Positions 26,132 to 36,407 of a DNA stretch of 62,156 bases are shown one piece after another; the first letter of the stretch is position 1; each line of letters begins with the position of its first letter. The stretch is from the NCBI RefSeq assembly GCF_030813235.1, contig NZ_JAUSUB010000030.1, positions 1 to 62,156 of the forward strand, read 5' to 3'. The stretch comes from Cytobacillus purgationiresistens. GTDB taxonomy: Bacteria; Bacillota; Bacilli; Bacillales; Cytobacillaceae. The notes under the pieces are model-generated. The model had not been told where the DNA came from. It was given only the letters and a program-made list of their open reading frames with translations, and ran no database searches. Position numbers and translations under genes: made by a program.

Positions 26132-27187
26132 CTATTTTAAGCCTAACATTCCTTTTAATTCTGCCATTTTGGTCTTTGAAAGCGGAATGGACGATTTTTT
26201 ATCATCCGTTAATACAAGAGTAAAACTATTCCGTGTCCAGGTCACTACCTCACGGACTTTTTGCAGATTAACGATATAAGAACGATGGCATCTAAAAAAG
26301 CCATATGGATGAAGTCGGATTTCAAGGTCTGTCATCGTAAACATACAAGGATAGGATTCTCCCTTTATAAAAATGAGTGATTGTCCATCACTGCTTTCGA
26401 TATAATCGATTTCAGGCGGATCAAATAAAACGATTTTTTCATTAACTTTCGTTGGAATTTTTTCAAATCTTACTGGTTGAACAATCACTTCATCATTTCC
26501 CAGTTCATCCTTGCTCTTCTCCTCAGCTAGATCCTTTTCATTATCTTCTGCACGTATATCCAGGGTATGGAACCCTTTGTCATCCAAGCGATAGACAGTA
26601 TCTGTTATGGCAAGAGCACTTTCCATATTTCCTGTCAGCACGAGCATCGCTTTGCCCTTTTCCTTTATAGCCCTTACCAGCTTAAGAAAAATGCGCTTCG
26701 TTTCTAAATCAATATTTTGGTCGGGCTCTTCAAATATCAAAAAATCCGGATTCTGAAATAGCAATCGGCTAAAATGGATTCTTCTCTGTTCAGAAAAGCT
26801 TAGCTTCCCAACCCGTTGATTACGTTTTCCCTCTAGTTGGACCATTCGGATAACCTCATCGACAGCAAGAGTTGATCCATATATAGATTGGTAAAATGAA
26901 AGATGTTCTTTTACTGACAACCTTTCATATAATCCATCCTGCAAAAAGAAGCCCCCGATTTTCGCCAAAAAAGTTCCTCTCGATTTTTCTATTGTTTCGT
27001 TGTTTATGTAAACTACACCATTCGAGGCAGACGCCCCGCCCATGATTATATTAAGTAAAGTGGTTCTGACATTGGTGCTTGCATGAATGGCAACCACTTC
27101 ACGCTCTGAAACCTCTAAATTAAATGCTGGAAATACAACCGTATGTTCATTGTGCTTCTCTAATTCTGAAATTCTCAATATCCCCAC
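26132..27187 (-). CDS. Degenerate ABC ATPase fused to a LytTR DNA-binding domain
   Basis: Residues 1-215 have the layout of an ABC ATPase but with altered nucleotide motifs. Walker A reads HASTNVRTTLLN (Gly and Lys replaced), the signature is LSFSEQRRIHFSR, and Walker B FLIFEEPDQNID is kept. Residues ~250-350 are a LytTR domain (IDYIESSDGQSLIFI, LHPYGFFRCHRSYIVNLQKV). LytTR domains bind DNA, so the protein is probably a transcription regulator of the adjacent ABC exporter that uses an inactive ATPase-like domain as sensor. The GTG start at 27187 has AAGGTG eight bases ahead. Confidence 0.8.
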   Translation of the reverse strand: MGILRISELEKHNEHTVVFPAFNLEVSEREVVAIHASTNVRTTLLNIIMGGASASNGVVYINNETIEKSRGTFLAKIGGFFLQDGLYERLSVKEHLSFYQSIYGSTLAVDEVIRMVQLEGKRNQRVGKLSFSEQRRIHFSRLLFQNPDFLIFEEPDQNIDLETKRIFLKLVRAIKEKGKAMLVLTGNMESALAITDTVYRLDDKGFHTLDIRAEDNEKDLAEEKSKDELGNDEVIVQPVRFEKIPTKVNEKIVLFDPPEIDYIESSDGQSLIFIKGESYPCMFTMTDLEIRLHPYGFFRCHRSYIVNLQKVREVVTWTRNSFTLVLTDDKKSSIPLSKTKMAELKGMLGLK

Positions 27188-27220
27188 GAAATCATCACCT
27201 TAAAAGTAAACTTTTCTAAT

Positions 27221-27248
27221 ATTATATCAGCTTTGTATTTATTTGTAA
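27221..27248 (-). promoter_or_regulatory. Sigma-A promoter of the LytTR fusion gene
   Basis: TTACAA (27248-27243) and TATAAT (27226-27221) are separated by 16 bases, about 35 bases before the start codon. Confidence 0.5.
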
Positions 27249-27540
27249 GAAATATTGAGTACAACTCATGACATATCCTGTCTTAGCTTGTCCCATTGTA
27301 TCCTTTCCTGGGAAATACACAAAAATATTGTCGGAAAACAAAAGAGAAAATCACCCATAATATACATTATTTGTATTTTCTGAACAGGCATTTTTTTAGG
27401 GTAGTTTGAGGGGAAAAACGATTTTCTATTTACCTTTTCTCGTTTGGCATCTGATTGGGGGGATTCAATTTTTATTTCTCTTTCTTCTTTATTTTTGTAT
27501 GAGTTAGGGCAGTATTTGCCTTTTACTTCTCTTTCCTGTT
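27249..27540. other. Intergenic region, no gene recognised
   Basis: AT-rich sequence with pyrimidine-rich stretches on the plus strand. It holds no ORF of note, no hairpin with a U-tract and no clear degenerate copy of the adjacent 51-bp repeat. Confidence 0.3.
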
Positions 27541-27545
27541 TTTCT

Positions 27546-28718
27546 GATGAGAATCCGGCTTTTTCTTATCTGGTTTAGGGGATTTTCCTGTGTTTTGATG
27601 AGAATCCGGCTCTTTCTTATCTACCTTATGCGACTTTCCTGTTTTCTGATGAGAATCCGGCTCTTTCTTATCTGCTTTAGGCGACATTCCTTTTTTCAGA
27701 TGAGAATCCGGCTCTTTCTTATCTGCTTTAGGCGATTTCACTGTTTTTTGATGAGAATCCGGCCCTTTCCTATCTGGTTTATGCGATTCCACTGTTTTCT
27801 GATGAGAATCTGACCCTTTCTTATCTGGTTTAGGCGACTTTCCTGTTTTCTGATGAGAATCCGCCACTTTCTTATCTGCTTTTGGCGATTTCACTGTTTT
27901 CTGATGAGAATCCGCCACTTTCTTATCTAGTTTATACGACATTCCTGTTTTCTGATGAGAATCCGGCCCTTTCTTATCTGCTTTATACGACATTCCTGTT
28001 TTCTGATGAGAATCCGACCCTTTCTTATCTGCTTTAGGCAACTTTCCTGTTTTCTGATGAGAATCCGGAATCCGGCTCTTTCTTATCTGCTTTAGGCGAC
28101 TTCTCTGTTTTCTGATGAGAATCCAGCCCTTTCTTATCTGGTTTAGGCGACATTCCTGTTTTTAGATGAGAATCCGACCCTTTCTTATCTGCTTTATGCG
28201 ATTTTCCTGTTTTCTGATGAGAATCCGACCCTTTCTTATTTGCTTTAGGCGACTTTCCTGTTTTCTGATGAGAATCCAGCCCTTTCTTATCTGGTTTAGG
28301 CGACATTCCTGTTTTCTGATGAGAATCCGACCCTTTCTTATCTGCTTTAGGCGACTTCTCTGTTTTCTGATGAGAATCTGAACCTTTCTTATCTGGTTTA
28401 TGCGACATTCCTGTTTTTAGATGAGAATCCGCCCCTTTCTTATCTAGTTTATACGACATTCCTGTTTTCTGATGAGAATCCGACCCTTTCTTATCTGCTT
28501 TAGGCGACTTTCCTGTTTTCTGATGAGAATCCAGCCCTTTCTTATCTGGTTTAGGCGACATTCCTGTTTTCTGATGAGAATCCGGCTTTTTCTTATCTAG
28601 TTTAGGCGACTTTTCTGTTTTCTGATGAGAATCCAGCTCTTTCTTATCTGGTTTAGGCGACATTCCTGTTTTTAGATGAGAATCCGACCCTTTCTTATCT
28701 GCTTTATGCGATTTTCCT
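27546..28718. repeat. 51-bp tandem repeat array, 23 copies
   Basis: The element GATGAGAAT recurs at exactly 51-base intervals from 27546 to 28675. The only irregular step is 58 bases (28056 to 28114), caused by a direct duplication of AATCCGG. Because 51 is 3 x 17 and the unit lacks stops, both strands are largely open. On the minus strand it reads as a 17-residue repeat, K-x-DKK-x-x-DSHQKT-x-x-S-x, in two frames (28663-28034 and 28041-27523) joined at the duplication. Neither minus-strand frame has a ribosome site, and the upstream end of the array has no start codon. Variation falls on first and second codon positions with constant third positions, unlike a selected protein. It is best treated as a minisatellite. 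Confidence 0.85.
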
Positions 28719-28733
28719 AAATAAGATTGAAAT

Positions 28734-28766
28734 CAAAAAAATGCTGACGGAAAATCTGTCAGCATT
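28734..28766 (-). terminator. Terminator of the gatCAB operon
   Basis: On the minus strand ATGCTGAC (28765-28758) pairs with GTCAGCAT (28748-28741), followed by TTTTTTG. It starts right after the gatB stop and separates the operon from the repeat array. Confidence 0.85.
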
Positions 28767-28771
28767 AGCTC

Positions 28772-30199
28772 TTATCTTTTTTGAATTTCTTGCATCAATA
28801 GTTTATTAACTAATTGAGGGTTTGCTTGTCCTTTTGTTGCTTTCATCATTTGACCAACAAGGAAGCCGACTGCTTTTTGCTTGCCGTTTTTGAAATCCTC
28901 AATGGATTGCGGGTTGGCATCCAGAATTTCTGTAACGATTGTCAGGAGGGCCCCTTCGTCTGAGATTTGCACTAAACCTTTTTCTTCAACGATTTTCTTA
29001 GCCTCTCCACCGTTTTCAATTAATTCTTTAAAAACGGTTTTGGCAATTTTTGAAGAAATGGTGCCATCTTCGATCAATTGAATCATACCTGCTAAGCCTG
29101 CTGGAGTCAGTTTTGTCTCATGAAGCTCTGTCTGCTCTGCCTTCAAATAGGCGGAAACTTCACCCATTACCCAGTTGGATGCTTGTTTGGGATCAGCTCC
29201 TGCTTCGACAGTCGCCTCAAAGAAATCTGCACTCTCTTTTGTTACAGTTAGAACAGCTGCATCATAGGCCGGAAGACCGAAATCTTCTGTATAGCGTTTT
29301 TTGCGAGCGTCTGGAAGCTCTGGAATTTCTGCACGGATGCGCGCCTTCCAGTCTTCATCAATATGAATGTCTAATAAATCCGGCTCTGGGAAATAGCGAT
29401 AATCATCAGAGCCTTCTTTTACCCGCATAAGAATCGTTTTGCCTGTTGCTTCATCAAATCGGCGTGTTTCCTGCTCAATCACGCCGCCAGCGCTCAAAAC
29501 TTCTTCCTGACGAATTTCTTCATATTCAAGACCTTTGCGTACAAAGTTAAAAGAGTTTAGGTTCTTCAGCTCTGTTTTAGTTCCGAATTCTTCTTGGCCA
29601 ACAGGACGAAGGGAAATATTCGCATCACAGCGCAGTGACCCCTCTTCCATTTTACAGTCAGAAACCCCTGTGTATTGGATGATCGATTTTAATTTTTCAA
29701 GATAAGCATAGGCTTCATTCGGCGTACGGATATCCGGCTCAGAAACGATCTCAATCAACGGTGTTCCTTGGCGGTTGTAATCGATCAATGAATAGCCTTT
29801 TTCATGAGTCAGTTTTCCTGCATCCTCTTCTAAATGAATGCGCGTAATGCCGATTTTCTTTTTATAGCCGTCCACTTCGATCTCAATCCAGCCGTGCTCC
29901 CCTACTGGTTTATCGAATTGGGATATCTGATATGCCTTCGGGTTATCTGGGTAGAAATAATTTTTGCGATCGAATTTAGTGACTGGAGCGATTTCACAAT
30001 TAAGGGCCATTGAGGCCTTCATTCCGAATTCTACCGCTTTTTTGTTCACTACAGGTAACACGCCTGGGTAGCCTAAATCAACAACTGTTGTATTTGTATT
30101 TGGCTTGGCACCGAAATGGTTCGGGCTTGCTGAGAAAATTTTTGAGTTTGTTTTCAATTCAACGTGTACTTCTAATCCTATTACTGTTTCAAAGTCCAT
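28772..30199 (-). CDS. gatB: Asp/Glu-tRNA(Asn/Gln) amidotransferase subunit B
   Basis: GatB is the kinase/tRNA-binding subunit of the GatCAB complex. It phosphorylates the side chain of Glu on misacylated tRNA-Gln and channels ammonia for amidation. The N-terminus [14 protein letters not shown], the [17 protein letters not shown] segment and [13 protein letters not shown] are diagnostic, and the YqeY-like tail ends in [19 protein letters not shown]. It is 475 residues long, as usual. AGGGGGG precedes the ATG, 12 bases after the gatA stop. Confidence 0.97.
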   Translation of the reverse strand: MDFETVIGLEVHVELKTNSKIFSASPNHFGAKPNTNTTVVDLGYPGVLPVVNKKAVEFGMKASMALNCEIAPVTKFDRKNYFYPDNPKAYQISQFDKPVGEHGWIEIEVDGYKKKIGITRIHLEEDAGKLTHEKGYSLIDYNRQGTPLIEIVSEPDIRTPNEAYAYLEKLKSIIQYTGVSDCKMEEGSLRCDANISLRPVGQEEFGTKTELKNLNSFNFVRKGLEYEEIRQEEVLSAGGVIEQETRRFDEATGKTILMRVKEGSDDYRYFPEPDLLDIHIDEDWKARIRAEIPELPDARKKRYTEDFGLPAYDAAVLTVTKESADFFEATVEAGADPKQASNWVMGEVSAYLKAEQTELHETKLTPAGLAGMIQLIEDGTISSKIAKTVFKELIENGGEAKKIVEEKGLVQISDEGALLTIVTEILDANPQSIEDFKNGKQKAVGFLVGQMMKATKGQANPQLVNKLLMQEIQKR

Positions 30200-30211
30200 G
30201 ACTTTCCCCCC

Positions 30212-31669
30212 TTACAGTTCCGGTTTTTGTTTATGAAAGTCTGTTGCTTGTTCGAAAGCATGGGCCACACGATAAACCGTGCTTTCATCAAAGTGTTTGC
30301 CGATAATTTGCAGTCCGAGTGGAAGACCATTAGAGAACCCACATGGAACAGAAATTCCTGGAACGCCTGCAAGATTGACTGGTATCGTTAAAATATCATT
30401 CGCGTACATTGTAAGCGGATCATCGATTTTTTCTCCAAGCTTAAATGCTGGCGTCGGAGTTGTTGGGCCGATAATTACATCATACTTAGCAAATACGTCT
30501 TCGAAATCTTTCTTAATTAACGTACGCACTTTTTGCGCTTTTTTATAGTAAGCATCATAATAACCTGAGCTTAATGCGAATGTTCCAAGCATAATACGGC
30601 GTTTCACTTCATCGCCAAAGCCTTCAGAACGCGATTTCTTGTATAAATCAATCAAGTTTTCAGGTTGCTCCGTACGGTAGCCATAACGAACGCCATCAAA
30701 TCTTGATAAGTTTGCAGATGCCTCTGAAGAAGATAATAAGTAATAGGTAGCTAACGCGTATTTTGAGTGCGGTAATGAAACCTCTTCCCATGTCGCACCT
30801 AGCTTTTCAAGCACCTTTAATGAATCCAGGACTGATTGGCGAACTTCTTCCTGTACGCCTTCACCTAAATATTCTTTTGGAACCGCTATTTTCAATCCCT
30901 TTACATCGCCAGTTAAGCTTTCTGCAAAATTCGGTACGCTTACATTCGCTGAAGTAGAATCCATTGGATCAACGCCAGAGATTGCTTGAAGCAGGTAAGC
31001 ATTGTCTTCAACTGTACGAGTAATGGGTCCGATTTGGTCAAGGGATGAAGCAAATGCAACAAGTCCAAAACGTGATACTCGTCCATATGTAGGCTTCAAT
31101 CCAACAACTCCACAGAATGATGCAGGCTGTCTGATTGAACCGCCTGTATCAGATCCCAGTGAAAACAGAACCTCTCCAGCTGCAACCGATGCGGCTGACC
31201 CACCAGAAGAACCACCTGGAACAGTTTCTAAGTTCCAAGGATTGCGAGTGGCTTGGAAGCCTGAGTTTTCGTTGGAAGATCCCATTGCGAACTCGTCCAT
31301 ATTTAATTTACCAATCGTAATGGTTTCTGCATCTGTTAATTTATTTACAACGGTAGCATCGTAAATTGGATCGAAGTTTTCAAGGATTTTACTTGCACAT
31401 GTCGTGCGCAAGCCTTTTGTTACAATATTATCTTTTACACCGATCGGCATGCCAAAAAGAAGCCCTTTTCCTTCATCAGCAGCAAGCTTCTCATCGATTT
31501 TTTTTGCTGCAGCACGCGCATTTTCTTCATCTAATGTTAAAAATGCTTGTACCTTGCCATCCACTTCATTGATCCTTTTATATGATTCGCTTACAAGGTC
31601 AGATGAAGTGATTTCTTTTTTATGTAAAAGCTCATGAAGCTCTGATACTTTATGATCAAATAAACTCAC
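30212..31669 (-). CDS. gatA: Asp/Glu-tRNA(Asn/Gln) amidotransferase subunit A
   Basis: GatA is the amidase subunit that releases ammonia from glutamine. The Lys-cis-Ser-Ser triad is visible: GVKDNIV near residue 79, the glycine-serine-rich [16 protein letters not shown], and [16 protein letters not shown]. It has 485 residues. The start is a GTG at 31669 with GGAGGG seven bases ahead. It is the middle gene of gatC-gatA-gatB. Confidence 0.97.
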   Translation of the reverse strand: MSLFDHKVSELHELLHKKEITSSDLVSESYKRINEVDGKVQAFLTLDEENARAAAKKIDEKLAADEGKGLLFGMPIGVKDNIVTKGLRTTCASKILENFDPIYDATVVNKLTDAETITIGKLNMDEFAMGSSNENSGFQATRNPWNLETVPGGSSGGSAASVAAGEVLFSLGSDTGGSIRQPASFCGVVGLKPTYGRVSRFGLVAFASSLDQIGPITRTVEDNAYLLQAISGVDPMDSTSANVSVPNFAESLTGDVKGLKIAVPKEYLGEGVQEEVRQSVLDSLKVLEKLGATWEEVSLPHSKYALATYYLLSSSEASANLSRFDGVRYGYRTEQPENLIDLYKKSRSEGFGDEVKRRIMLGTFALSSGYYDAYYKKAQKVRTLIKKDFEDVFAKYDVIIGPTTPTPAFKLGEKIDDPLTMYANDILTIPVNLAGVPGISVPCGFSNGLPLGLQIIGKHFDESTVYRVAHAFEQATDFHKQKPEL

Positions 31670-31684
31670 ACTTTTTCCCTCCAG

Positions 31685-31975
31685 CTATTCGATAATAGAC
31701 GGTACTTTCACATAGCCGTCCTGATGCTCAGGAGCATTTTTTAAAACTTCCTCCTGCGGAAGTCCTTTTACTGCTTTATCTTCTCTTAACACATTTTTCA
31801 TATCTAATACATGTGAAGTCGGTTCCACATGATCGGTATCCACTTCATTCAACTCTTCAGCAAACGAAATGATGGCATCAAGCTGGTTTTTAAACGCTTT
31901 AGCTTCTTCCTCTGATATTGCAAGCCTTGCCAAGTTCGCCACATGCTTTACTTGGTCTGTTGTAATTCTGGACAT
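31685..31975 (-). CDS. gatC: Asp/Glu-tRNA(Asn/Gln) amidotransferase subunit C
   Basis: GatC is the small subunit that wraps GatA and GatB. The sequence [20 protein letters not shown] at the start and [35 protein letters not shown] at the end are typical (shown in part). The ATG at 31975 is used, since GGAGGTG lies six bases ahead of it and inside the longer frame. It is the first gene of the gatCAB operon. Confidence 0.95.
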   Translation of the reverse strand: MSRITTDQVKHVANLARLAISEEEAKAFKNQLDAIISFAEELNEVDTDHVEPTSHVLDMKNVLREDKAVKGLPQEEVLKNAPEHQDGYVKVPSIIE

Positions 31976-32130
31976 ATAAGCCACCTCCATATCTTCTTAA
32001 AAAATACGCAATTATATTGATCATATCAAACTTTCACGCGTTAAAGCAATATGAAGCTTTGATTGATTCATTCTTCCCTTTGACTATTTTACCATGACTT
32101 GATGGAGATCGCATTTTCATACATAAGAAA

Positions 32131-32155
32131 GAAAGCTGACCTGAATTAGTCAGCC
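32131..32155 (-). terminator. Terminator after the YueI-like gene
   Basis: On the minus strand GCTGAC pairs with GTCAGC around an eight-base loop, followed by TTTCTTTCTT. It overlaps the stop codon of the gene at 32150. Confidence 0.6.
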
Positions 32156-32596
32156 TCGCCTCAGCACTTTTTTTATTAAAGTGAACAGCCCTGTTTTCGA
32201 TTTTGCTTCTGGCTTTGTTTGGTTATTTTCTTCAATAGTCACATAGATTTCCTCATGATCTATCGCATAATCATAAGCCAGCACTAGACCCAGCTCAGAG
32301 TTAAAATCCTTATTTGTAACAATCGTATAGTCAACATGATTGGATGTGGCCACTTTTATATATTTAGAAAGGTCCTGATAACTCATATGACCATTTAAAT
32401 AGAGCCTTGCTTTTGAATGGTCCTGAAGTGCAGACTCAACTTCAGCAATAATGCCAGGCTTCCTTACTTGCGGCTGTTTCAAAGCAATGACCGTCCGCTC
32501 TCTTAGCGTTCCAAGAAACCGCCTTCGCTCATCCGGCTTCGTCTGTTTTTGCCCATACATCCCTTGCTTTAAATATTCATCAATCTTTTCCGCCAC
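32150..32596 (-). CDS. yueI: YueI family protein (DUF1694)
   Basis: A 148-residue cytosolic protein of the DUF1694/YueI family. Features are the N-terminal LKQGMYGQKQTKPDERRRFLG, the RERTVIALKQPQV strand, and HVDYTIVTNKDFNSELGLVLAYDYAI. The ribosome site GGAGGTG is five bases before the GTG at 32596, so this start is preferred to the ATG 18 bases upstream. Function unknown. It is monocistronic. Confidence 0.8.
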   Translation of the reverse strand: MAEKIDEYLKQGMYGQKQTKPDERRRFLGTLRERTVIALKQPQVRKPGIIAEVESALQDHSKARLYLNGHMSYQDLSKYIKVATSNHVDYTIVTNKDFNSELGLVLAYDYAIDHEEIYVTIEENNQTKPEAKSKTGLFTLIKKVLRRG

Positions 32597-32816
32597 GACC
32601 GCACCTCCACGCATTCAATCAAATGTTTGATTAATGGATATGTTCGCTTTAGTATAGCCTATTCTTGCTCCTGAAAAAAATGAAATGCCCTGTTTTGATT
32701 CAGTACTAAAAATGTATGTAGTTTTTTCTAAAAGGTTCCGATATGAGTAAGAATAGGAGCATAGCGGTGCTCCCATTTTTCCTATGCCAACGAACCTTAT
32801 AATGGTTGATTTTTTC

Positions 32817-32848
32817 ATAAAAAAAAGACCTCTCTAGAAAGAGAGGTT
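32817..32848 (-). terminator. Terminator of aceA
   Basis: On the minus strand AACCTCTCT pairs with AGAGAGGTC around TTCT, followed by TTTTTTT. It lies about 50 bases after the aceA stop. Confidence 0.85.
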
Positions 32849-32895
32849 AAAAATTGGAGAATAGTAAAGGTTGAAAAAATCACATAAATCGTAAC

Positions 32896-34188
32896 TTACA
32901 CTTCAAGCTTTTCGCTTGAGAATTGCTCTTCTTCTGTCGATCCTTTCAATGCTGTAGTGGAAGAAGTTCCACCAGTGATTGTCATTGACACCTGGTCAAA
33001 GTATCCGGTACCTACTTCACGCTGATGTCTTGTTGCTGTGTAGCCGGCTGCTTCACTATCAAATTCAGCTTGTTGCAGTTCAGAGTATGCTGCCATTCCT
33101 CTGTCTTTGTAGCCAAGTGCTAGTTCAAACATGCTGTGGTTTAATGAATGGAAGCCCGCAAGAGTAACAAATTGGAACTTGTAGCCCATTTTTCCAAGCT
33201 CCACTTGGAATTTCGCGATTGACTCTTCATCGAGCTTCTTCTTCCAGTTGAATGATGGTGAACAGTTATATGCCAATAGTTGATCAGGGTACTTCGCATG
33301 AATGGCATCTGCAAATCTTTGCGCTTCTTCAAGGCTTGGTTCAGATGTTTCACACCAGATTAAATCTGCATATGGTGCGTACGCCAGGCCTCTAGCAATT
33401 GCTTGATCTAAACCAGCATTTGTACGGAAGAAGCCCTCAGGTGTTCTATCACCAGTAATAAATTGTGCATCATATGGATCCACATCACTTGTGATTAAGT
33501 CAGCTGCATTTGCATCTGTTCTTGCAATTACTAGAGTTGGAACACCCATTACATCAGCTGCTAATCTAGCAGAAATTAAATTCTTCACTGCCGTTTGTGT
33601 TGGCAGCAAAACTTTACCGCCTAAGTGTCCGCATTTCTTTTCAGAAGATAGCTGGTCCTCAAAGTGAACCCCTGCAGCTCCTGATTCAATCATGCCCTTC
33701 ATTAATTCGAATACATTTAACTGTCCGCCAAACCCAGCTTCAGCATCCGCAACAATCGGTGCAAACCAATCAATAGATTGATCTTGCTCCAAATGGTGAA
33801 TCTGATCAGCACGCTGCAATGCTTGGTTAATTCTTTTTACAACATTCGGCACACTGTTTGCTGGATATAAGCTTTGATCCGGATACATATTACCTGAAAG
33901 ATTTGCATCAGCAGCCACTTGCCATCCGCTTAAGTATATAGCTTTCAAGCCTGCTTTAACCTGTTGCACAGCTTGATTGCCTGTTAACGCCCCAAGCGCA
34001 TTAATAAAGTTTTCTTCGTTAACTAGCTTCCACAGTTTTTCTGCCCCTCTGCGTGCCAGTGTATGTTCGATATCAATGGATCCTCTAAGTTTAATAACCT
34101 CTTCCGCTGAATATGGTCTTTCGACACCCTTCCAGCGCGCATCCATTGCCCAGTTCTCTTCTAATTGACGAATTCTTTCATCTGCCAT
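32896..34188 (-). CDS. aceA: Isocitrate lyase
   Basis: The enzyme splits isocitrate into succinate and glyoxylate, the first step of the glyoxylate shunt. The catalytic signature KKCGHLGGK is present at about residue 190, with [15 protein letters not shown] (Mg site) and [11 protein letters not shown]. It has 430 residues, the length of the bacterial class. The ATG at 34188 is used because AAAGGAGG precedes it by about ten bases; the frame extends 17 codons upstream. Malate synthase is not adjacent, so the second shunt enzyme must lie elsewhere or be absent. Confidence 0.95.
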   Translation of the reverse strand: MADERIRQLEENWAMDARWKGVERPYSAEEVIKLRGSIDIEHTLARRGAEKLWKLVNEENFINALGALTGNQAVQQVKAGLKAIYLSGWQVAADANLSGNMYPDQSLYPANSVPNVVKRINQALQRADQIHHLEQDQSIDWFAPIVADAEAGFGGQLNVFELMKGMIESGAAGVHFEDQLSSEKKCGHLGGKVLLPTQTAVKNLISARLAADVMGVPTLVIARTDANAADLITSDVDPYDAQFITGDRTPEGFFRTNAGLDQAIARGLAYAPYADLIWCETSEPSLEEAQRFADAIHAKYPDQLLAYNCSPSFNWKKKLDEESIAKFQVELGKMGYKFQFVTLAGFHSLNHSMFELALGYKDRGMAAYSELQQAEFDSEAAGYTATRHQREVGTGYFDQVSMTITGGTSSTTALKGSTEEEQFSSEKLEV

Positions 34189-34239
34189 CTCTAAAAATCC
34201 TCCTTTAAAATGATCAATAGGTTTGATTCTCGTCTTCAC

Positions 34240-34600
34240 TGTATTAATACAATTATTTATTTACATTTTGTATTATATAACAGGTTTTTCATAAATGGAA
34301 CCTTCCTATTCAAAATTATCTCAAATTATTTTCGTCATTTTTCGACAGGGTTAGTTTGTACACTCCATTTGACTAATGATAAAATACCTTGCTGGGATTT
34401 GGTTGTAGAAGATTATTGCGTGGATGGGTTTTATGAGCCAGTTTTTGATGAAATAGTTGGTTTTGCTTGATGAATGGGAATGTAATGTTTTATGTGGGGC
34501 TCTTTTGATTTTTTTGGTCAGTTTAATTGAAGAGATTGGGTTATTGAGTTGGTTGTAGGCGTTGGGTCAGCTTATTTCTCGCTGTTATCCACCTTATTCT
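34240..34600. other. Intergenic region upstream of aceA
   Basis: It holds the presumed aceA promoter near 34240-34280 and the pruA terminator at its right end. Plus-strand frames here have no ribosome site or homology. No riboswitch was recognised. Confidence 0.3.
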
Positions 34601-34608
34601 ATCCGTCA

Positions 34609-34640
34609 CAAAAAAAAAGCCATCCTCTAAAAGGATGGCT
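34609..34640 (-). terminator. Terminator of pruA/rocA
   Basis: On the minus strand AGCCATCC pairs with GGATGGCT around TTTTAGA, followed by nine T residues. Confidence 0.9.
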
Positions 34641-34651
34641 CTCTCATTATA

Positions 34652-36199
34652 TTAATACATTTCTGAAGTTGTTTTTGCTTGCATGTGAAGCATGATGTAG
34701 TCTGGACCGCCCGCTTTTGAGTCAGTACCTGACATGTTGAATCCGCCGAATGGTTGGTAGCCTACGATAGCGCCTGTGCAACCGCGGTTGAAATAAAGGT
34801 TTCCGACATGGAAATCTTCACGCGCTTTTTGGATGTGCTCACGGTTGGTTGTGATAACAGCACCTGTTAAGCCGTATTCTGTGTTGTTTGCAATTTCAAT
34901 CGCATCGTCGAAGTCTTTTGCTTTTGTGAAGCCGACAACTGGGCCGAAGATTTCTTCTTTCATGATGCGTGCTTCTGGTGAAAGGTCAGCAAAGATTGTT
35001 GGTTGGATGAAGAAGCCTTTAGAGTCGTCTCCTTCTCCACCAGCCATTAATTTACCTTCTTCTTTACCGATTTCGATGTAGCTCATGATTTTGTCATAAG
35101 CTGCTTGATCGATAACAGGGCCTGTGAAGTTGCTTGTATCTTCAGGATTACCAGCTTTTTTCTCTTTTGTGATTTCAACTACACGGTTTAATACTTGATC
35201 GTAAACATCTTCAACGATTACTGCACGTGAACATGCAGAACATTTTTGACCAGAGAAGCTGAATGCAGATGCAACGATTGATTGTGCAGCTAATTCAAGA
35301 TCTGCTTCTTTGTCTACTACGATTGTATCTTTTCCGCCCATTTCAGAGATTACGCGTTTGATCCAAATTTGACCTTCGCTTAATTTAGACGCACGCTCAG
35401 TGATACGAAGACCCACGTCACGTGAACCTGTGAAGGATACAAAACGAGTATCTTTATGGTCAACTAAGTAGTCTCCTACTTCAGCACCGCTTCCTGGTAC
35501 GAAGTTAAGCACACCTTTAGGCAAACCTGCTTCTTCCATTACTTCAACGAATTTCGCTGCAACAATTGGAGTTGTAGAAGCTGGTTTTAATAATACTGTG
35601 TTCCCTGCAACGATAGCAGCAACAGTTGTACCTGCCATAATTGCTAATGGGAAGTTCCATGGAGAAATGATGATTCCTACTCCTAATGGAATATAGTCAT
35701 AACGGTTATATTCATTCGGGCGGCTGTTAACTGGCACACCGTCTTTGATTTCTAAGATTTGGCGAGCATAATACTCAAGAAAATCGATTGCTTCTGCTGT
35801 ATCTGCATCAGCTTCGCTCCAAGGTTTACCTGCTTCTTTTGTTAATAACGCTGAGAATTCATGCTTGCGTCGGCGAATGATTGCAGCGGCTTTGAATAGC
35901 ACATCTGCACGTGTTTCTGCCTTAACTTTTCTCCAAGTTTTGAAAGCACCAACTGCAGCTTGCATCGCTTGTTCAGCATGGTCACGGTTTGCTTTTGACA
36001 CTCGACCAATGACTTCTTCTTTATTGGCAGGATTCACCGATACAATTTTATCTTCTGTAGAAATGCGCTCTCCGCCGATTAAAAGGTCATAATCTTGGCC
36101 TAAATAGCCTTTAACTGTTTCTAGACCCTTTAAATATGCTTCACTATTCTCTTCTTTATTAAAATCAGTGAATGGCTCATGTTTGTAAGGTTGTACCAT
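34652..36199 (-). CDS. rocA: L-glutamate gamma-semialdehyde dehydrogenase (P5C dehydrogenase)
   Basis: This NAD-dependent dehydrogenase oxidises pyrroline-5-carboxylate/glutamate semialdehyde to glutamate in proline and arginine catabolism. The 515 residues match the RocA/PruA1 type, beginning with the HEPFTDF motif. [13 protein letters not shown] [11 protein letters not shown], the Glu-containing [12 protein letters not shown] and the catalytic Cys in [11 protein letters not shown] are visible, and it ends [23 protein letters not shown] precedes the ATG. No putB or rocG neighbour is present. An inverted repeat at 36236-36262 lies in its leader. Confidence 0.93.
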   Translation of the reverse strand: MVQPYKHEPFTDFNKEENSEAYLKGLETVKGYLGQDYDLLIGGERISTEDKIVSVNPANKEEVIGRVSKANRDHAEQAMQAAVGAFKTWRKVKAETRADVLFKAAAIIRRRKHEFSALLTKEAGKPWSEADADTAEAIDFLEYYARQILEIKDGVPVNSRPNEYNRYDYIPLGVGIIISPWNFPLAIMAGTTVAAIVAGNTVLLKPASTTPIVAAKFVEVMEEAGLPKGVLNFVPGSGAEVGDYLVDHKDTRFVSFTGSRDVGLRITERASKLSEGQIWIKRVISEMGGKDTIVVDKEADLELAAQSIVASAFSFSGQKCSACSRAVIVEDVYDQVLNRVVEITKEKKAGNPEDTSNFTGPVIDQAAYDKIMSYIEIGKEEGKLMAGGEGDDSKGFFIQPTIFADLSPEARIMKEEIFGPVVGFTKAKDFDDAIEIANNTEYGLTGAVITTNREHIQKAREDFHVGNLYFNRGCTGAIVGYQPFGGFNMSGTDSKAGGPDYIMLHMQAKTTSEMY

Positions 36200-36235
36200 T
36201 TTTCATCCTCCTGTGTACTAACAGCAACCATACTT

Positions 36236-36262
36236 AACTATTGCAAAAAATTCGCAATAGTT
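36236..36262. promoter_or_regulatory. Inverted repeat in the pruA/rocA leader
   Basis: AACTATTGC (36236-36244) and GCAATAGTT (36254-36262) form perfect 9-bp arms with a 9-base AT-rich centre, starting 37 bases upstream of the start codon. No -24/-12 (SigL) promoter was found, unlike B. subtilis roc genes. It may be an operator or an RNA hairpin. Confidence 0.5.
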
Positions 36263-36407
36263 TTAAAGTGATATACTCGTTTGATATGCTGTGTTATTAT
36301 TTAAAACTCTTTTACATCCGTTATTCTATCATACCTCGACAAATTTCATCAAATGATTCTTTCCGTTACTTATTTACTTTTCCCTAAGTGGAAATAAATC
36401 ATTTAAA

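Noticed and set aside
32615..32818. 67-codon minus-strand frame upstream of the YueI-like gene
   Set aside because: It contains a GGAGCA...TGCTCC hairpin, has no ribosome site and has no recognisable family.
34210..34470. 86-codon plus-strand frame upstream of aceA
   Set aside because: No ribosome site, atypical composition and overlap with the presumed aceA promoter.
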